Assembly (NCBI RefSeq): GCF_011299615.1
Contig: NZ_CP049861.1
Location: forward strand, 1,984,001-2,048,000
From: Erysipelothrix sp. HDW6C
GTDB taxonomy: Bacteria; Bacillota_I; Bacilli_A; Erysipelotrichales; Erysipelotrichaceae
Reading direction: 5' to 3'
DNA length: 64,000 nucleotides
The notes under the pieces were generated by a model. That model was not told the origin of the DNA. It worked only from the letters and a program-made list of their open reading frames with translations, and did not search any database. Shown piece after piece: positions 8,131-16,151 of this stretch (positions within the stretch are counted from its first letter, which is position 1; every line of letters starts with the position of its first letter). Position numbers and translations under genes: made by a program.

Positions 8131-8610
8131 CTAAATAACGCGGATTGTTGCAATACGTTGGTCAACATCAGGTCGATCGTTGTGATTGCGTTTGACAGAA
8201 ACAATTTCTTGAATTGTATCAAGACCTTCGATTACTTTACCAAATGCAGCATATTGTCCATCAAGATGGGGTGAATCTTGAGCCATAATAAAGAATTGGC
8301 TCCCAGCACTGTTTGGATCCATAGCACGCGCCATCGATAAGACACCCGTTGTGTGTTTCAAATCATTTTTGAAACCATTTGAAGTAAATTCACCTTCAAT
8401 TGAATAACCTGGGCCACCCATACCAGTACCATCTGGATCGCCACCTTGGATCATAAATCCAGGAATAACACGGTGGAAAATTACACCATCATAGAATTTT
8501 TCCTCGACAAGTTTCAAGAAGTTCGCAACCGTTTTGGGTGCAACGTCTTCGTAAAGTTCTGCGACCATTTCTTGGCCATTTTCCATTGTAATCTTAATTG
8601 TAGTTTTCAT
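8131..8610 (-). CDS. ppiB: Cyclophilin-type peptidyl-prolyl cis-trans isomerase
   Basis: A 160-residue cytoplasmic cyclophilin domain without signal peptide or extra domains. Active-site and fold motifs are clear: F-H-R-V-I-P-G-F-M-I-Q-G-G-D-P near residue 50, S-M-A-R-A, S-A-G-S-Q-F-F-I near 105 and the H-L-D-G-Q-Y-A-A-F-G-K-V segment. It speeds proline isomerisation during protein folding. The ATG at 8610 has GGAGGAGG six bases upstream; earlier in-frame codons lie 5' of that site. Monocistronic and divergent from the deacetylase gene. Confidence 0.93.
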   Translation of the reverse strand: MKTTIKITMENGQEMVAELYEDVAPKTVANFLKLVEEKFYDGVIFHRVIPGFMIQGGDPDGTGMGGPGYSIEGEFTSNGFKNDLKHTTGVLSMARAMDPNSAGSQFFIMAQDSPHLDGQYAAFGKVIEGLDTIQEIVSVKRNHNDRPDVDQRIATIRVI

Positions 8611-8643
8611 AGAATACCTCCTCCACAATCATACCAAACGTGG

Positions 8644-8649
8644 TATAAT
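8644..8649 (+). promoter_or_regulatory. -10 element of the ChbG-like gene
   Basis: TATAAT about 20 bases before the ATG, in a very short divergent intergenic region; the -35 box is not clear. Confidence 0.5.
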
Positions 8650-8668
8650 TTTACTAGGAGGAATTAAC

Positions 8669-9379
8669 ATGAAAGTTATTATTAATGCCGATGATTTTGG
8701 CCTTACTTCTGGGGGGAATAAGGCGATTATTGAATGTCATAAGAATGGAATTCTTACATCCACTACACTCATGGCAAACACACGCTATACAGAAGAGGCA
8801 ATTGCCTTAGCAAAAGAGAATCCATCCTTGGGCGTTGGTGTCCACATGGTTCTTACAACGCAATCACCGTTACTAAAAACACATAAAACTCTTGTTAATG
8901 AAGAAGGTCGTTTCAAATATTCGATTGATACAATTGATGAAGCAATAGATCTGGATGAAGTGTTCGCAGAGTGGGACGCTCAAATTGAAGCCATCAAGCA
9001 ACATTTGGATATTACCCATTTGGACTCACACCATCATGTGCATATGCATCCGATTTTAAGACCTGTTACCGAAAAACTTGCTGCGAAGCATGGTGTTCCC
9101 TATCGATCACGAGAGTCGGAACTCCCAACGCAGGTAAAGGTTAATGAATACTTTTACAAGGATGGCGTTACACGCGATTTCTTCGTTGATTTGTTTACTG
9201 ACAAAGATTACGAAGCCGTTGATGTTATGACACATCCCGCTTATGTCGATGATTATTTGGAATCCATCTCCAGTTATACACACTGGCGTAAGGACGAATT
9301 AGACATCATGTGCGACCCAAGTTTAAAAGCACTTGCAGATGCAAATGGCATCGAACTTGTAAACTATCGAAATCTCTAG
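8669..9379 (+). CDS. chbG: ChbG/YdjC-family carbohydrate deacetylase
   Basis: A 236-residue TIM-barrel protein of the YdjC family. The start K-V-I-I-N-A-D-D-F-G carries the metal-binding Asp pair, G-V-H-M (about 70) supplies a histidine, and T-H-L-D-S-H-H-H-V-H-M-H-P (about 112-124) gives the remaining metal ligands. ChbG removes an acetyl group from chitobiose- or chitotriose-derived phosphosugars in the cytoplasm. The substrate here is not proven; the neighbouring GntR regulator and PTS genes fit an amino-sugar or beta-glucoside role. AGGAGG lies well before the ATG. Confidence 0.88.
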   Translation: MKVIINADDFGLTSGGNKAIIECHKNGILTSTTLMANTRYTEEAIALAKENPSLGVGVHMVLTTQSPLLKTHKTLVNEEGRFKYSIDTIDEAIDLDEVFAEWDAQIEAIKQHLDITHLDSHHHVHMHPILRPVTEKLAAKHGVPYRSRESELPTQVKVNEYFYKDGVTRDFFVDLFTDKDYEAVDVMTHPAYVDDYLESISSYTHWRKDELDIMCDPSLKALADANGIELVNYRNL

Positions 9380-9387
9380 TAAATAGT

Positions 9388-9416
9388 GGCTTGAACATTG
9401 AGTTCAAGCCCTTTTT
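9388..9416 (+). terminator. Terminator after ChbG-like gene
   Basis: Nine-base arms GGCTTGAAC and GTTCAAGCC with a five-base loop, then CTTTTT. Confidence 0.9.
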
Positions 9417-9417
9417 A

Positions 9418-9426
9418 TGCTATAAT
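9418..9426 (+). promoter_or_regulatory. Extended -10 promoter of the GntR gene
   Basis: TGCTATAAT follows directly on the T-run of the previous terminator, about 36 bases before the start codon. Confidence 0.55.
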
Positions 9427-9461
9427 TTCACTAGCGTAGAGGGGTCGCATGGAGGCGAGAA

Positions 9462-10178
9462 ATGACACACAAATACCAGAGTATAAGTTTGGAAATCGAA
9501 CAAAAGATCATGAATGGTCACTACAACAATACTGGGAACAAACTACCCACCGAAGAAGATCTCGTAAATGAATATGGTGTCAGTAGAAATACGATTCGAA
9601 AAGCAATTGATACTCTGGTAAAAAAAGGCTTCATTATGCCTGTTCAAGGAAGTGGCATGTTTATACGTGACGTCTCAATGAAAAACTCCAATGCGATCAA
9701 CCTTGAAAACTTTCGTGGACTTACTGCCGATTATCAATACAGCAAGATTGAAACCAAACTTCTTGAATTCCAAGAAGTAAAAGCAACAAAGAAAATTGCC
9801 GAGATTATGCAGTGCAATGTTGGCGATGATTTGTATTTCATCAACCGCCTTCGTATTATCGATGGGAAGAAATGGGTTGTTGAATACTCCTATTACAACA
9901 AGCAATACATTCCATTCTTAAACAAAGAAATTATCAATAACTCTATTTACAACTACATTCAACAAGCACTTAAGAAACAAATTGGATATGTTGATCGTAT
10001 TATTGAAGCGGGTCCCTTGAATGAGAAAGATGCCAAACTCTTGGGTCTTGAAGTTGGTGATCCTGCATTAATCTCTACAAATAAATCAATGTTTAAATCA
10101 GGTGAAATTTTTGATTATTCAATCGATGTTCACAATTACAAATATACCAAGTTCTTAAAACTTTCGAACTTACTTTAG
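9462..10178 (+). CDS. GntR-family regulator with UTRA ligand domain (HutC group)
   Basis: A 238-residue repressor-type protein. Residues 1-70 form the GntR winged helix, with K-L-P-T-E-E-D-L-V-N-E-Y-G-V-S-R-N-T-I-R-K-A, the helix-turn-helix. Residues 90-235 form a UTRA domain, as in YvoA/NagR and TreR, which senses phosphosugars. GGAGG lies about eight bases before the ATG. Likely targets are nearby sugar genes such as chbG or the EIIC operon, but no operator was identified. Co-directional with the VOC gene downstream. Confidence 0.88.
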   Translation: MTHKYQSISLEIEQKIMNGHYNNTGNKLPTEEDLVNEYGVSRNTIRKAIDTLVKKGFIMPVQGSGMFIRDVSMKNSNAINLENFRGLTADYQYSKIETKLLEFQEVKATKKIAEIMQCNVGDDLYFINRLRIIDGKKWVVEYSYYNKQYIPFLNKEIINNSIYNYIQQALKKQIGYVDRIIEAGPLNEKDAKLLGLEVGDPALISTNKSMFKSGEIFDYSIDVHNYKYTKFLKLSNLL

Positions 10179-10213
10179 GATGGAAGCATCCTTTCTTTTT
10201 AAGGAGACACAGT

Positions 10214-10597
10214 ATGTTACATCACATCGAACTCTATGTTGCTGACTTAAATGAAACGCGCCAGTTTTGGTCTTGGTTTTTGGATACGTTGGGGTACGCA
10301 CTCTATCAAGAGTGGCCTGATGGATTTAGCTATCGCATTCAGGACACCTATATTGTCTTTGTACAGACTGAAGATAAATATCTTCACCCACCGTATCATC
10401 GCAAACACTCTGGTCTCAACCATCTTGCATTTCATGTCGCAAACCAAACACAGTTCAACCAGATACAATCACACCTCATTGAACATGGCATTCCCTTGCT
10501 TTATACGGATAAACAAGATATGAGTCCTGATATTCTTTATTTTGAGGATCCCAATCGTATGAAGGTTGAGTGCATCCTCTCTGGAAACAGACTCTGA
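10214..10597 (+). CDS. VOC-fold (glyoxalase-like) protein
   Basis: A 127-residue vicinal-oxygen-chelate protein: M-L-H-H-I-E-L-Y-V-A-D-L starts the first beta-alpha-beta unit with a metal-type His, L-N-H-L-A-F-H-V-A gives the second metal region, and D-P-N-R-M-K-V-E closes the fold with a Glu. Such proteins include glyoxalases, fosfomycin enzymes and dioxygenases; the reaction here is unknown. AAGGAG is seven bases before the ATG. It follows the GntR gene by 35 bases and may be co-transcribed. Confidence 0.85.
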   Translation: MLHHIELYVADLNETRQFWSWFLDTLGYALYQEWPDGFSYRIQDTYIVFVQTEDKYLHPPYHRKHSGLNHLAFHVANQTQFNQIQSHLIEHGIPLLYTDKQDMSPDILYFEDPNRMKVECILSGNRL

Positions 10598-10600
10598 TAA

Positions 10601-10632
10601 AAAAAAGCCAAGTGAGTGTATCACTTGGCTTT
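10601..10632. terminator. Bidirectional terminator
   Basis: Nine-base arms GCCAAGTGA and TCACTTGGC with a five-base loop, A-rich before and T-rich after, between convergent genes. Confidence 0.9.
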
Positions 10633-10641
10633 GCTATAGCT

Positions 10642-10866
10642 TTAAGCTGCAACGACTTGGAAAAAGAGTGTACGTCCTAAGTCTGATCCTTTAATGCGGT
10701 CTTTAACATGACGAATTGCCTTGTCTAATTCCTCAGGCTTGTTTGTCGAAAAGAATAATTTCATTCCCTCTGACTTTTCATGTTTAAACGTAAAACCATC
10801 AATTTCATATCCATCTATAAGCTCAACGATGAAATCTCGTTTAAGCGGGCTCGATACTAGTATCAT
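10642..10866 (-). CDS. Hypothetical 74-residue protein
   Basis: A small soluble protein of unknown function. It overlaps the end of the DUF3284 gene by 26 bases in another frame, and its ATG is preceded by AAGGAG nine bases upstream, inside that gene, so translational coupling is likely. A repeated beta-alpha-beta pattern (I-L-V-S, V-E-L-I-D, M-K-L-F-F-S, A-I-R-H-V-K-D-R-I, R-T-L-F-F-Q-V-V) suggests a ferredoxin-like alpha/beta fold. Last gene of the EIIC/DUF3284 unit. Confidence 0.6.
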   Translation of the reverse strand: MILVSSPLKRDFIVELIDGYEIDGFTFKHEKSEGMKLFFSTNKPEELDKAIRHVKDRIKGSDLGRTLFFQVVAA

Positions 10867-11299
10867 CTTTTTGTTCTCCTTGTTCTAACATCATTTTGAT
10901 TCCTTCAAGACGTCTTCTTAATTTCTTTTTTGCTGATCCTCTGAGAATCGGCAAAGTCATAAGTGAGTAGTTCATGGTTCTCAACTTGCTTGTCTTGCCT
11001 TCTCCATCTTCGAATGAAGTTAAGTATGTTCCATTATCACCATCTGCTTCAAATTGATAATGACATAAAACAATATCCTTGCCAGACTCTGATCGAAGAA
11101 TTAACTCCTTATGTTTTTCTTGTGTCGTGATTGATTGTTCGATATTGAACATCTTTCCTGTGAAGTTCATAGTTTCAACAGTAATTGTCTTACCGATTAA
11201 TTTTGATGGGCTAGTCTTGAACACTTTAGCGAATTCCATTTCAACAAAATTCCAAACTTCATTGATTGGCTTTTCAATATAGATAGTTTCTTTAATCAT
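10841..11299 (-). CDS. DUF3284/SRPBCC-like protein
   Basis: A 152-residue protein starting with K-E-T-I-Y-I-E-K-P-I-N-E-V-W-N-F, as in SRPBCC hydrophobic-ligand folds, and ending in a basic helix K-K-K-L-R-R-R-L-E-G. The pattern resembles DUF3284, a family often found beside cellobiose PTS and 6-phospho-beta-glucosidase genes, and here it directly follows an EIIC gene. The function is unknown; a role in phosphosugar handling is a context inference. AAGGAG is seven bases before the ATG. A terminator separates it from EIIC, so it may be expressed by partial read-through. Confidence 0.65.
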   Translation of the reverse strand: MIKETIYIEKPINEVWNFVEMEFAKVFKTSPSKLIGKTITVETMNFTGKMFNIEQSITTQEKHKELILRSESGKDIVLCHYQFEADGDNGTYLTSFEDGEGKTSKLRTMNYSLMTLPILRGSAKKKLRRRLEGIKMMLEQGEQKDDTSIEPA

Positions 11300-11315
11300 G
11301 GCATGGCTCCTTCAT

Positions 11316-11353
11316 AAAAATAGTCCTGTATAAGAGATATTATACAGGACTTT
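11316..11353 (-). terminator. Intercistronic terminator after EIIC
   Basis: Twelve-base arms AGTCCTGTATAA and TTATACAGGACT with a six-base loop and a T-run on the minus strand, 17 bases before the DUF3284 start. Probably reduces expression of the downstream genes. Confidence 0.85.
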
Positions 11354-11388
11354 ATATTTTATTTCTATTGCTTTAAGAAATTCAAATA

Positions 11389-12765
11389 CTAAGCTGCGTT
11401 AATTTTTGCATCAGCATTGTTTGCCACCATTACAAATGGTACATAAATCACGAATGCAATAACTAAGTTAAGTGCTGCAATAACACCTGCACCCATGCTG
11501 AAGTTTGTAGCAAGAAGTGCATTCAAGATAGGTGGTGTTGTCCAAGGAACCGAGTTAACAATTGGTCCAGCGAATCCTGCAAGTGATGCACCATATGCAA
11601 CCATTGCAAGAATTGGTTGATTCAACACAAATGGAATTATGTATATTGGGTTCAATACGATAGGAATACCGAAGAGAACGGGTTCGTTAATCATGAAGAT
11701 ACCTGGAGCTAAACTCAAACGAGCAACTTCTTTTTGATCACGAACTTTCGAGAATAGTAAGATAGCAATGATTAGTGGTAATGTAGCACCAGATCCACCG
11801 TGGAATACGTATGCATCCCATGATCCACTTACCCAATAAGCCAATGTATTTTGTCCAAGTGGGTCTTTACTTACAGCAGTAATTCCTTTTTCAAATGCTT
11901 GCAAGTTGTGTGTTCCCAATGTTCCATAAATTGGACTCATAACCGCAGCAAGTAGGTTAGCACCGTGTAATCCAAAGAACCATAGTAATGGGATAAGTAC
12001 TGAAATTACAATAATTAATACTGGACCTTGTGAGATTGAAGCAAATGGCTTCGCAATATAGACTTCAAAGAGCATAAAGATTGATGGGCTTAATGCAGCT
12101 TCACCAAACATTTCCTCGAGTCCGCCCCATCCAATTGATGCAATCACAAATTTTACGATCGCGAAGATAAGTAATACGATAAATCCAGGAATGATTCCCA
12201 TAAATCCACGTGTTACTGCTGGTGGAACTGTATCTGGCATTTTGATTGTCCAGTTTTTGTTGACAATCGCAAAGTAGATTGCTGGAGCAATAAGTCCAAC
12301 GATAAGAGCAACGAATACTCCTTGGCTACCTAAGTAGTGGCCAACCCATCCTGCAATTTGCAAGTTTTGACGTGATAGAGCACCAAGAATAATAAACGAA
12401 CCCATAGCAATTGTTCCTGTTATTAGGGCATCTTGATTTTCAAATTGAGCACGTAGGTAAGCAATTGTAAATACTAAGGCAAGACCCAAGATAGACAACG
12501 TACCGGCGTCCATAGCACCTAAGACTGGAGAGATATATTTCCCAGTAAATTGGAAGAAACCACTCTCTTCAGCTTTAAATAGTGTTGCAATAAGTCCCCC
12601 AGAACTAAATACAACGTTATTAAGTAATAACGCAATCGCACCCGCCATAACGAGTGGCATTAAAGCCGCAAACGCATCACGGATTGCAACCAAGTGACGT
12701 TGGTTACCAATCTTTGCCGCGATTGGAACTAGCTTGTCTTCGAAAAACTGGATCATTCCATCCAT
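11389..12765 (-). CDS. PTS cellobiose/lactose-family EIIC permease
   Basis: About 459 residues with ten or more membrane segments and the usual EIIC-Lac start F-x-E-D-K-L-V-P-I-A-A-K-I-G-N-Q-R-H-L-x-A-I-R-D-A-F. Conserved loops include L-H-G-A-N-L-L-A and F-H-G-G-S-G-A-T-L-P-L and M-I-N-E-P-V-L-F-G-I-P-I-V-L-N-P. It carries a beta-glucoside such as cellobiose or chitobiose while EIIB phosphorylates it. No EIIA or EIIB gene is nearby, so it must borrow them. The ATG at 12765 has AAGGAGGA five bases upstream; the longer frame starts 5' of the promoter's leader and is not used. Confidence 0.9.
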   Translation of the reverse strand: MDGMIQFFEDKLVPIAAKIGNQRHLVAIRDAFAALMPLVMAGAIALLLNNVVFSSGGLIATLFKAEESGFFQFTGKYISPVLGAMDAGTLSILGLALVFTIAYLRAQFENQDALITGTIAMGSFIILGALSRQNLQIAGWVGHYLGSQGVFVALIVGLIAPAIYFAIVNKNWTIKMPDTVPPAVTRGFMGIIPGFIVLLIFAIVKFVIASIGWGGLEEMFGEAALSPSIFMLFEVYIAKPFASISQGPVLIIVISVLIPLLWFFGLHGANLLAAVMSPIYGTLGTHNLQAFEKGITAVSKDPLGQNTLAYWVSGSWDAYVFHGGSGATLPLIIAILLFSKVRDQKEVARLSLAPGIFMINEPVLFGIPIVLNPIYIIPFVLNQPILAMVAYGASLAGFAGPIVNSVPWTTPPILNALLATNFSMGAGVIAALNLVIAFVIYVPFVMVANNADAKINAA

Positions 12766-12846
12766 ATAAATCCTCCTTCTCCTCATCATACCCTGATGAT
12801 TTATGGTGACCGACAATTTTAAGTTGTAGGTACCAATTACACCCAT

Positions 12847-12883
12847 ATTATATCTATCGTTATAATGTTTGTAAAGGCTTTCT
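12847..12883 (-). promoter_or_regulatory. EIIC promoter with overlapping cre-like site
   Basis: Minus strand TTTACA and TATAAT with a 17-bp spacer. The -35 box is embedded in AGAAAGCCTTTACA (12870-12883), which matches the catabolite-response consensus TGWAANCGNTNWCA at all but two positions. CcpA repression when a better sugar is present is likely. Confidence 0.65.
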
Positions 12884-12921
12884 TTTCATTTTTTTATCGT
12901 CTTTTATCACATAATTAAAAT

Positions 12922-12962
12922 AACCCACTTCTAAGTGGGTATAATTAATGTAAACGCTTTAT
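12922..12962. promoter_or_regulatory. Palindrome and second cre-like half site upstream of EIIC
   Basis: ACCCACTT and AAGTGGGT (12923-12940) form a compact inverted repeat with almost no loop, and TGTAAACGCTTTAT (12949-12962) matches a cre site except at its last two bases. It lies 40-80 bp upstream of the EIIC -35 box; an operator function is possible. Confidence 0.35.
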
Positions 12963-12991
12963 AATTTTATGAGGATTATGAAGTTTTCACA

Positions 12992-13022
12992 TAATTAAAG
13001 GACCGATTTATCATCGGTCCTT
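12992..13022 (-). terminator. Terminator after M42 peptidase gene
   Basis: GGACCGAT and ATCGGTCC arms with a five-base loop, followed on the minus strand by TTTAATT. Confidence 0.75.
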
Positions 13023-13030
13023 GTGTAATT

Positions 13031-14143
13031 TTATCGTTTGTAGTTTCTTAGTTCTTCAAGAACTTCGGCGTTTGCACGTCGTGCAAATTCAGTCAATAAT
13101 TTAACTGTGTCGAGATAGTCTTTTCTATGAATAATACCATAATGTGAATGAATGTAGCGTGTTGGAATGGATACTGTTACTGTAATAACACCATCATGGA
13201 CTTTATGGATCTCGCCAGAGTCCGTCCCACCTGCTGAGAGTAGTTCGAATTGGTAATCGATACCCAATTCATCACAAAGATCTTGTAAGTGGTACAGAAG
13301 GCCTTTATGGCTTATGTATGAAGCGTCCATGACTTCCAAAGTCACACCAACGCCTAATTTAACATTATTGGTTTCACCGGGTGTATCTGTAGCAATTGTT
13401 GTATCAATTGTAACTGCGATATCAGGGTTTATTTTTTGAGCAGCAGTTTTTGCTCCGCGAAGACCGACTTCCTCTTGTACGGTTCCAACAGAATAAATAT
13501 GCGCATCAGTACTTTCATTCTTTAATCCACGAATTACTTCTGCTGCAACTGCAGCTCCAATACGGTTATCCCATGCTTTTGACATAAGGTAATTTGGATT
13601 GGCCATAACATGGAAGTCCGCTTTTGGTGTAATTGCATCACCAACTTGAATCCCAAGGATACGAACTTCGTCTTTAGAAGCAACACCAAGATCTACATAA
13701 AGGTCTTTAAGTTCCATAACTTTATTGCGAACAGCAGGTGCCATTCCATGGGGAGCCTTTGAACCGACAACACCAACATAGTCTTGTCCGGAACGTGTTG
13801 TAATGGTAACAGGTTGTGATAACAACACGTGTGGCCACCATCCACCAACTGGATGCAGTCTTAAGAATCCATTATCATCGATACTCTTAACTAAAAAACC
13901 GATTTCGTCTATGTGTCCAGCAAACATAATCTTTGGACCATTGGCTGCACCTTCTTTGTGGGCAATGATTGAACCCAAGTTATCAAACGATACATCATCT
14001 GAGAACTCCTCAACCCAATTCTTGTAAACCTGAGCCATTTCACGCTCATGTCCGGAAATACCGTTTGTTAATGCAAAATCAGCTAACATGCTTAAATTTA
14101 CATCACCGTAAGCTTCTTCAAGTTTTTCAACTTTTTTGTCCAT
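13031..14143 (-). CDS. M42 family metallo-aminopeptidase (PepA/YsdC-like)
   Basis: A 370-residue di-zinc peptidase. Metal and catalytic residues are visible: H-I-D-E-I-G (His near 76), A-W-D-N-R-I-G (bridging Asp near 189), V-Q-E-E-V-G-L-R-G (catalytic and metal Glu near 222), T-I-D-T-T-I-A-T-D-T and the C-terminal H-S-H-Y-G-I-I-H. M42 enzymes are dodecameric cytoplasmic aminopeptidases (glutamyl or broad specificity) that trim oligopeptides. GGAGACAGG precedes the ATG. It is a single unit with its own terminator, though it lies upstream of the sugar PTS operon, a pairing also seen for frvX-type genes. Confidence 0.9.
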   Translation of the reverse strand: MDKKVEKLEEAYGDVNLSMLADFALTNGISGHEREMAQVYKNWVEEFSDDVSFDNLGSIIAHKEGAANGPKIMFAGHIDEIGFLVKSIDDNGFLRLHPVGGWWPHVLLSQPVTITTRSGQDYVGVVGSKAPHGMAPAVRNKVMELKDLYVDLGVASKDEVRILGIQVGDAITPKADFHVMANPNYLMSKAWDNRIGAAVAAEVIRGLKNESTDAHIYSVGTVQEEVGLRGAKTAAQKINPDIAVTIDTTIATDTPGETNNVKLGVGVTLEVMDASYISHKGLLYHLQDLCDELGIDYQFELLSAGGTDSGEIHKVHDGVITVTVSIPTRYIHSHYGIIHRKDYLDTVKLLTEFARRANAEVLEELRNYKR

Positions 14144-14291
14144 TTTCCTGTCTCCTAATTCTTTTTGTCAGCGACAAATTCTGCGTCCCCAATAATGTCG
14201 TCATAAACATGTTAAACACTCGCACATTTGTCTATTTATTAATTCATGGTATATCATATCACATCATTTTCTGATTGGCACTTCTTATGAT

Positions 14292-14314
14292 AGAAAAAGT
14301 GCCCGTAGGCACTT
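14292..14314 (-). terminator. Terminator of the ABC exporter operon
   Basis: AAGTGCC, loop TACG, GGCACTT and TTTTC on the minus strand, overlapping the stop codon. Confidence 0.85.
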
Positions 14315-16151
14315 ATAATTCAGACATCATTTTGTCTTGCATCGTTTCATTAAACTGATTTGTATAAAGTTTGTGATAATACCCGGATTTTTCTAACAAT
14401 TCAGCATGCGTTCCGTCTTCAATTATTTCACCTTTACGGATGACAAGAATGCGATCGGCATTGACGATTGTTGAAAGTCTGTGGGCAATGATAAAGCTTG
14501 TCTTCTCTTTCAATACAGTATCCACAGCATGTTGAATGACTGCTTCTGTTTCCGTATCAATTGAAGATGTTGCTTCATCAAGGACAAATATCGAAGGATT
14601 AGCAAGCAAGGCACGCGCAAATGAGACAAGTTGTTTTTGTCCTGTCGACAAGCGTCCGCCGCCTTCTCCAACATCTGTATCATAGCCTGCTTCAAGTTGC
14701 AGGATGAAGTCGTGGGCATCAACAAGTTTTGCTGCTTCCACAATTTCCGCGTCCGTTGCATCCAGGCGGCCATATCGAATGTTTTCTTTTACGGTTCCGG
14801 AAAAAAGGTGTGGTGCTTGGAGCACATATCCAAGGTGTGAGTGTAACCACCCAATCGAGCGCTCGCGATAATCGACACCATCAATCAATATGCCCCCCGA
14901 TTTCGGCTCATAGAAACGGCATATAAGATTCACAATGGTACTCTTACCAGAACCGGTTTCCCCAACCAACGCAATGCGTTGACGTGGTTTCACCGTAAGG
15001 TTAAAGTTCTTAAGAATTGGTTCTTCAGGATTGTAATGGAAATCGACATTTTTAAACTCAATATCGCCAACAATGTCTTCATAAACCGCTTCATTGGGTT
15101 CAAGAATGGTTCCATATTTCGCAATGACTTCTGGTGAATCAGTGAGATCTGATTCTGTATGCAACAAGGATAGGACGCGCTCCGCTGATGCTTGCGCCAT
15201 TTGTAGAGATGCAAGGATTCCCGAAATATTACGCAACGGTTCAAAGAATTGACCGGCATACTGCGTAAACATAATCAAGGTTCCAATTTGAATGAGTGAT
15301 TGCATCACAAGATTACCACCCAACCAAATTACACCCGCATTCCCAAGGGATGATAAGAGGATGACAATTGGAACATATAAGGAACTTAAAATAATGGCAC
15401 GAAGGGATCGTGATTTCATCTCAGCAGTAAGACTTGAAAATTCGCTAAAATGCATGGATTCTAAGGCCATTGTTTTTGTCGTCTTTGCACCTGAGATTCC
15501 TTCACTGAATCCACTTGTAATTCGAGAGTTCACAGCCCGTGTCTTACGATAGTTTCGTAAGATGCGTTTTTGGAACCATCCGCTGACAAGATAAACAAAT
15601 GGAACCACAATTACAACAACCAGTGCTAATTGCCAATTGGTTACAAACATAACCGCAGTCAGCATGACCATCATGAAAATCCCCCACAACAGGTCAATGA
15701 AGCTCCACGACAGGATTTCAGAGAGTCTGGCGATATCACTTGTGACACGCGCCATAATCCATCCTGACGGCGTCTTATCATAGTAAGAGAACGATAGGTT
15801 TTGGAGTTTCTTCATGGCATTTTGACGGGTGTTGTAACTCACATCCATTTCAATTAAGCCACTTTGATAAATAAATTGATAGATTAAGTAAGCCTGGAGT
15901 GCAACCAAACCAGCATACATTAGTGCAAACCGAATAATATCTTGCGTTGTTCCCACTCCCGTATAAAACACATCAATCGCATGACGATTGAGAAGTGGCA
16001 AGGTAACGCCAATACATGTCTCACCCAAAATAATAACCATGGCCAAGATCATGCGTTTCTTACTTGTCGCAAGAAGTCCAAGGATGCGTTTCCACAAACC
16101 TGTATCAAGCGACTCAGAAGCAAAAATTTCTTCTTCAAATTCTGGATTCAT
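14313..16151 (-). CDS. ABC exporter half-transporter, catalytically canonical subunit
   Basis: A 612-residue fused membrane-ATPase protein: six membrane segments (about 40-310) and an ATPase domain with Walker A G-E-T-G-S-G-K-S-T, signature L-S-T-G-Q, Walker B F-V-L-D-E-A-T-S-S-I-D with the catalytic Glu, and H-R-L-S-T switch. The pair resembles BmrC/BmrD (YheI/YheH) multidrug exporters. Its ATG shares one base with the stop of the upstream gene (TAATG), with GGAGGTGA just before. The signature has Thr in place of the usual second-position Gly of L-S-G-G-Q, normal for one subunit of such heterodimers. Confidence 0.9.
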   Translation of the reverse strand: MNPEFEEEIFASESLDTGLWKRILGLLATSKKRMILAMVIILGETCIGVTLPLLNRHAIDVFYTGVGTTQDIIRFALMYAGLVALQAYLIYQFIYQSGLIEMDVSYNTRQNAMKKLQNLSFSYYDKTPSGWIMARVTSDIARLSEILSWSFIDLLWGIFMMVMLTAVMFVTNWQLALVVVIVVPFVYLVSGWFQKRILRNYRKTRAVNSRITSGFSEGISGAKTTKTMALESMHFSEFSSLTAEMKSRSLRAIILSSLYVPIVILLSSLGNAGVIWLGGNLVMQSLIQIGTLIMFTQYAGQFFEPLRNISGILASLQMAQASAERVLSLLHTESDLTDSPEVIAKYGTILEPNEAVYEDIVGDIEFKNVDFHYNPEEPILKNFNLTVKPRQRIALVGETGSGKSTIVNLICRFYEPKSGGILIDGVDYRERSIGWLHSHLGYVLQAPHLFSGTVKENIRYGRLDATDAEIVEAAKLVDAHDFILQLEAGYDTDVGEGGGRLSTGQKQLVSFARALLANPSIFVLDEATSSIDTETEAVIQHAVDTVLKEKTSFIIAHRLSTIVNADRILVIRKGEIIEDGTHAELLEKSGYYHKLYTNQFNETMQDKMMSEL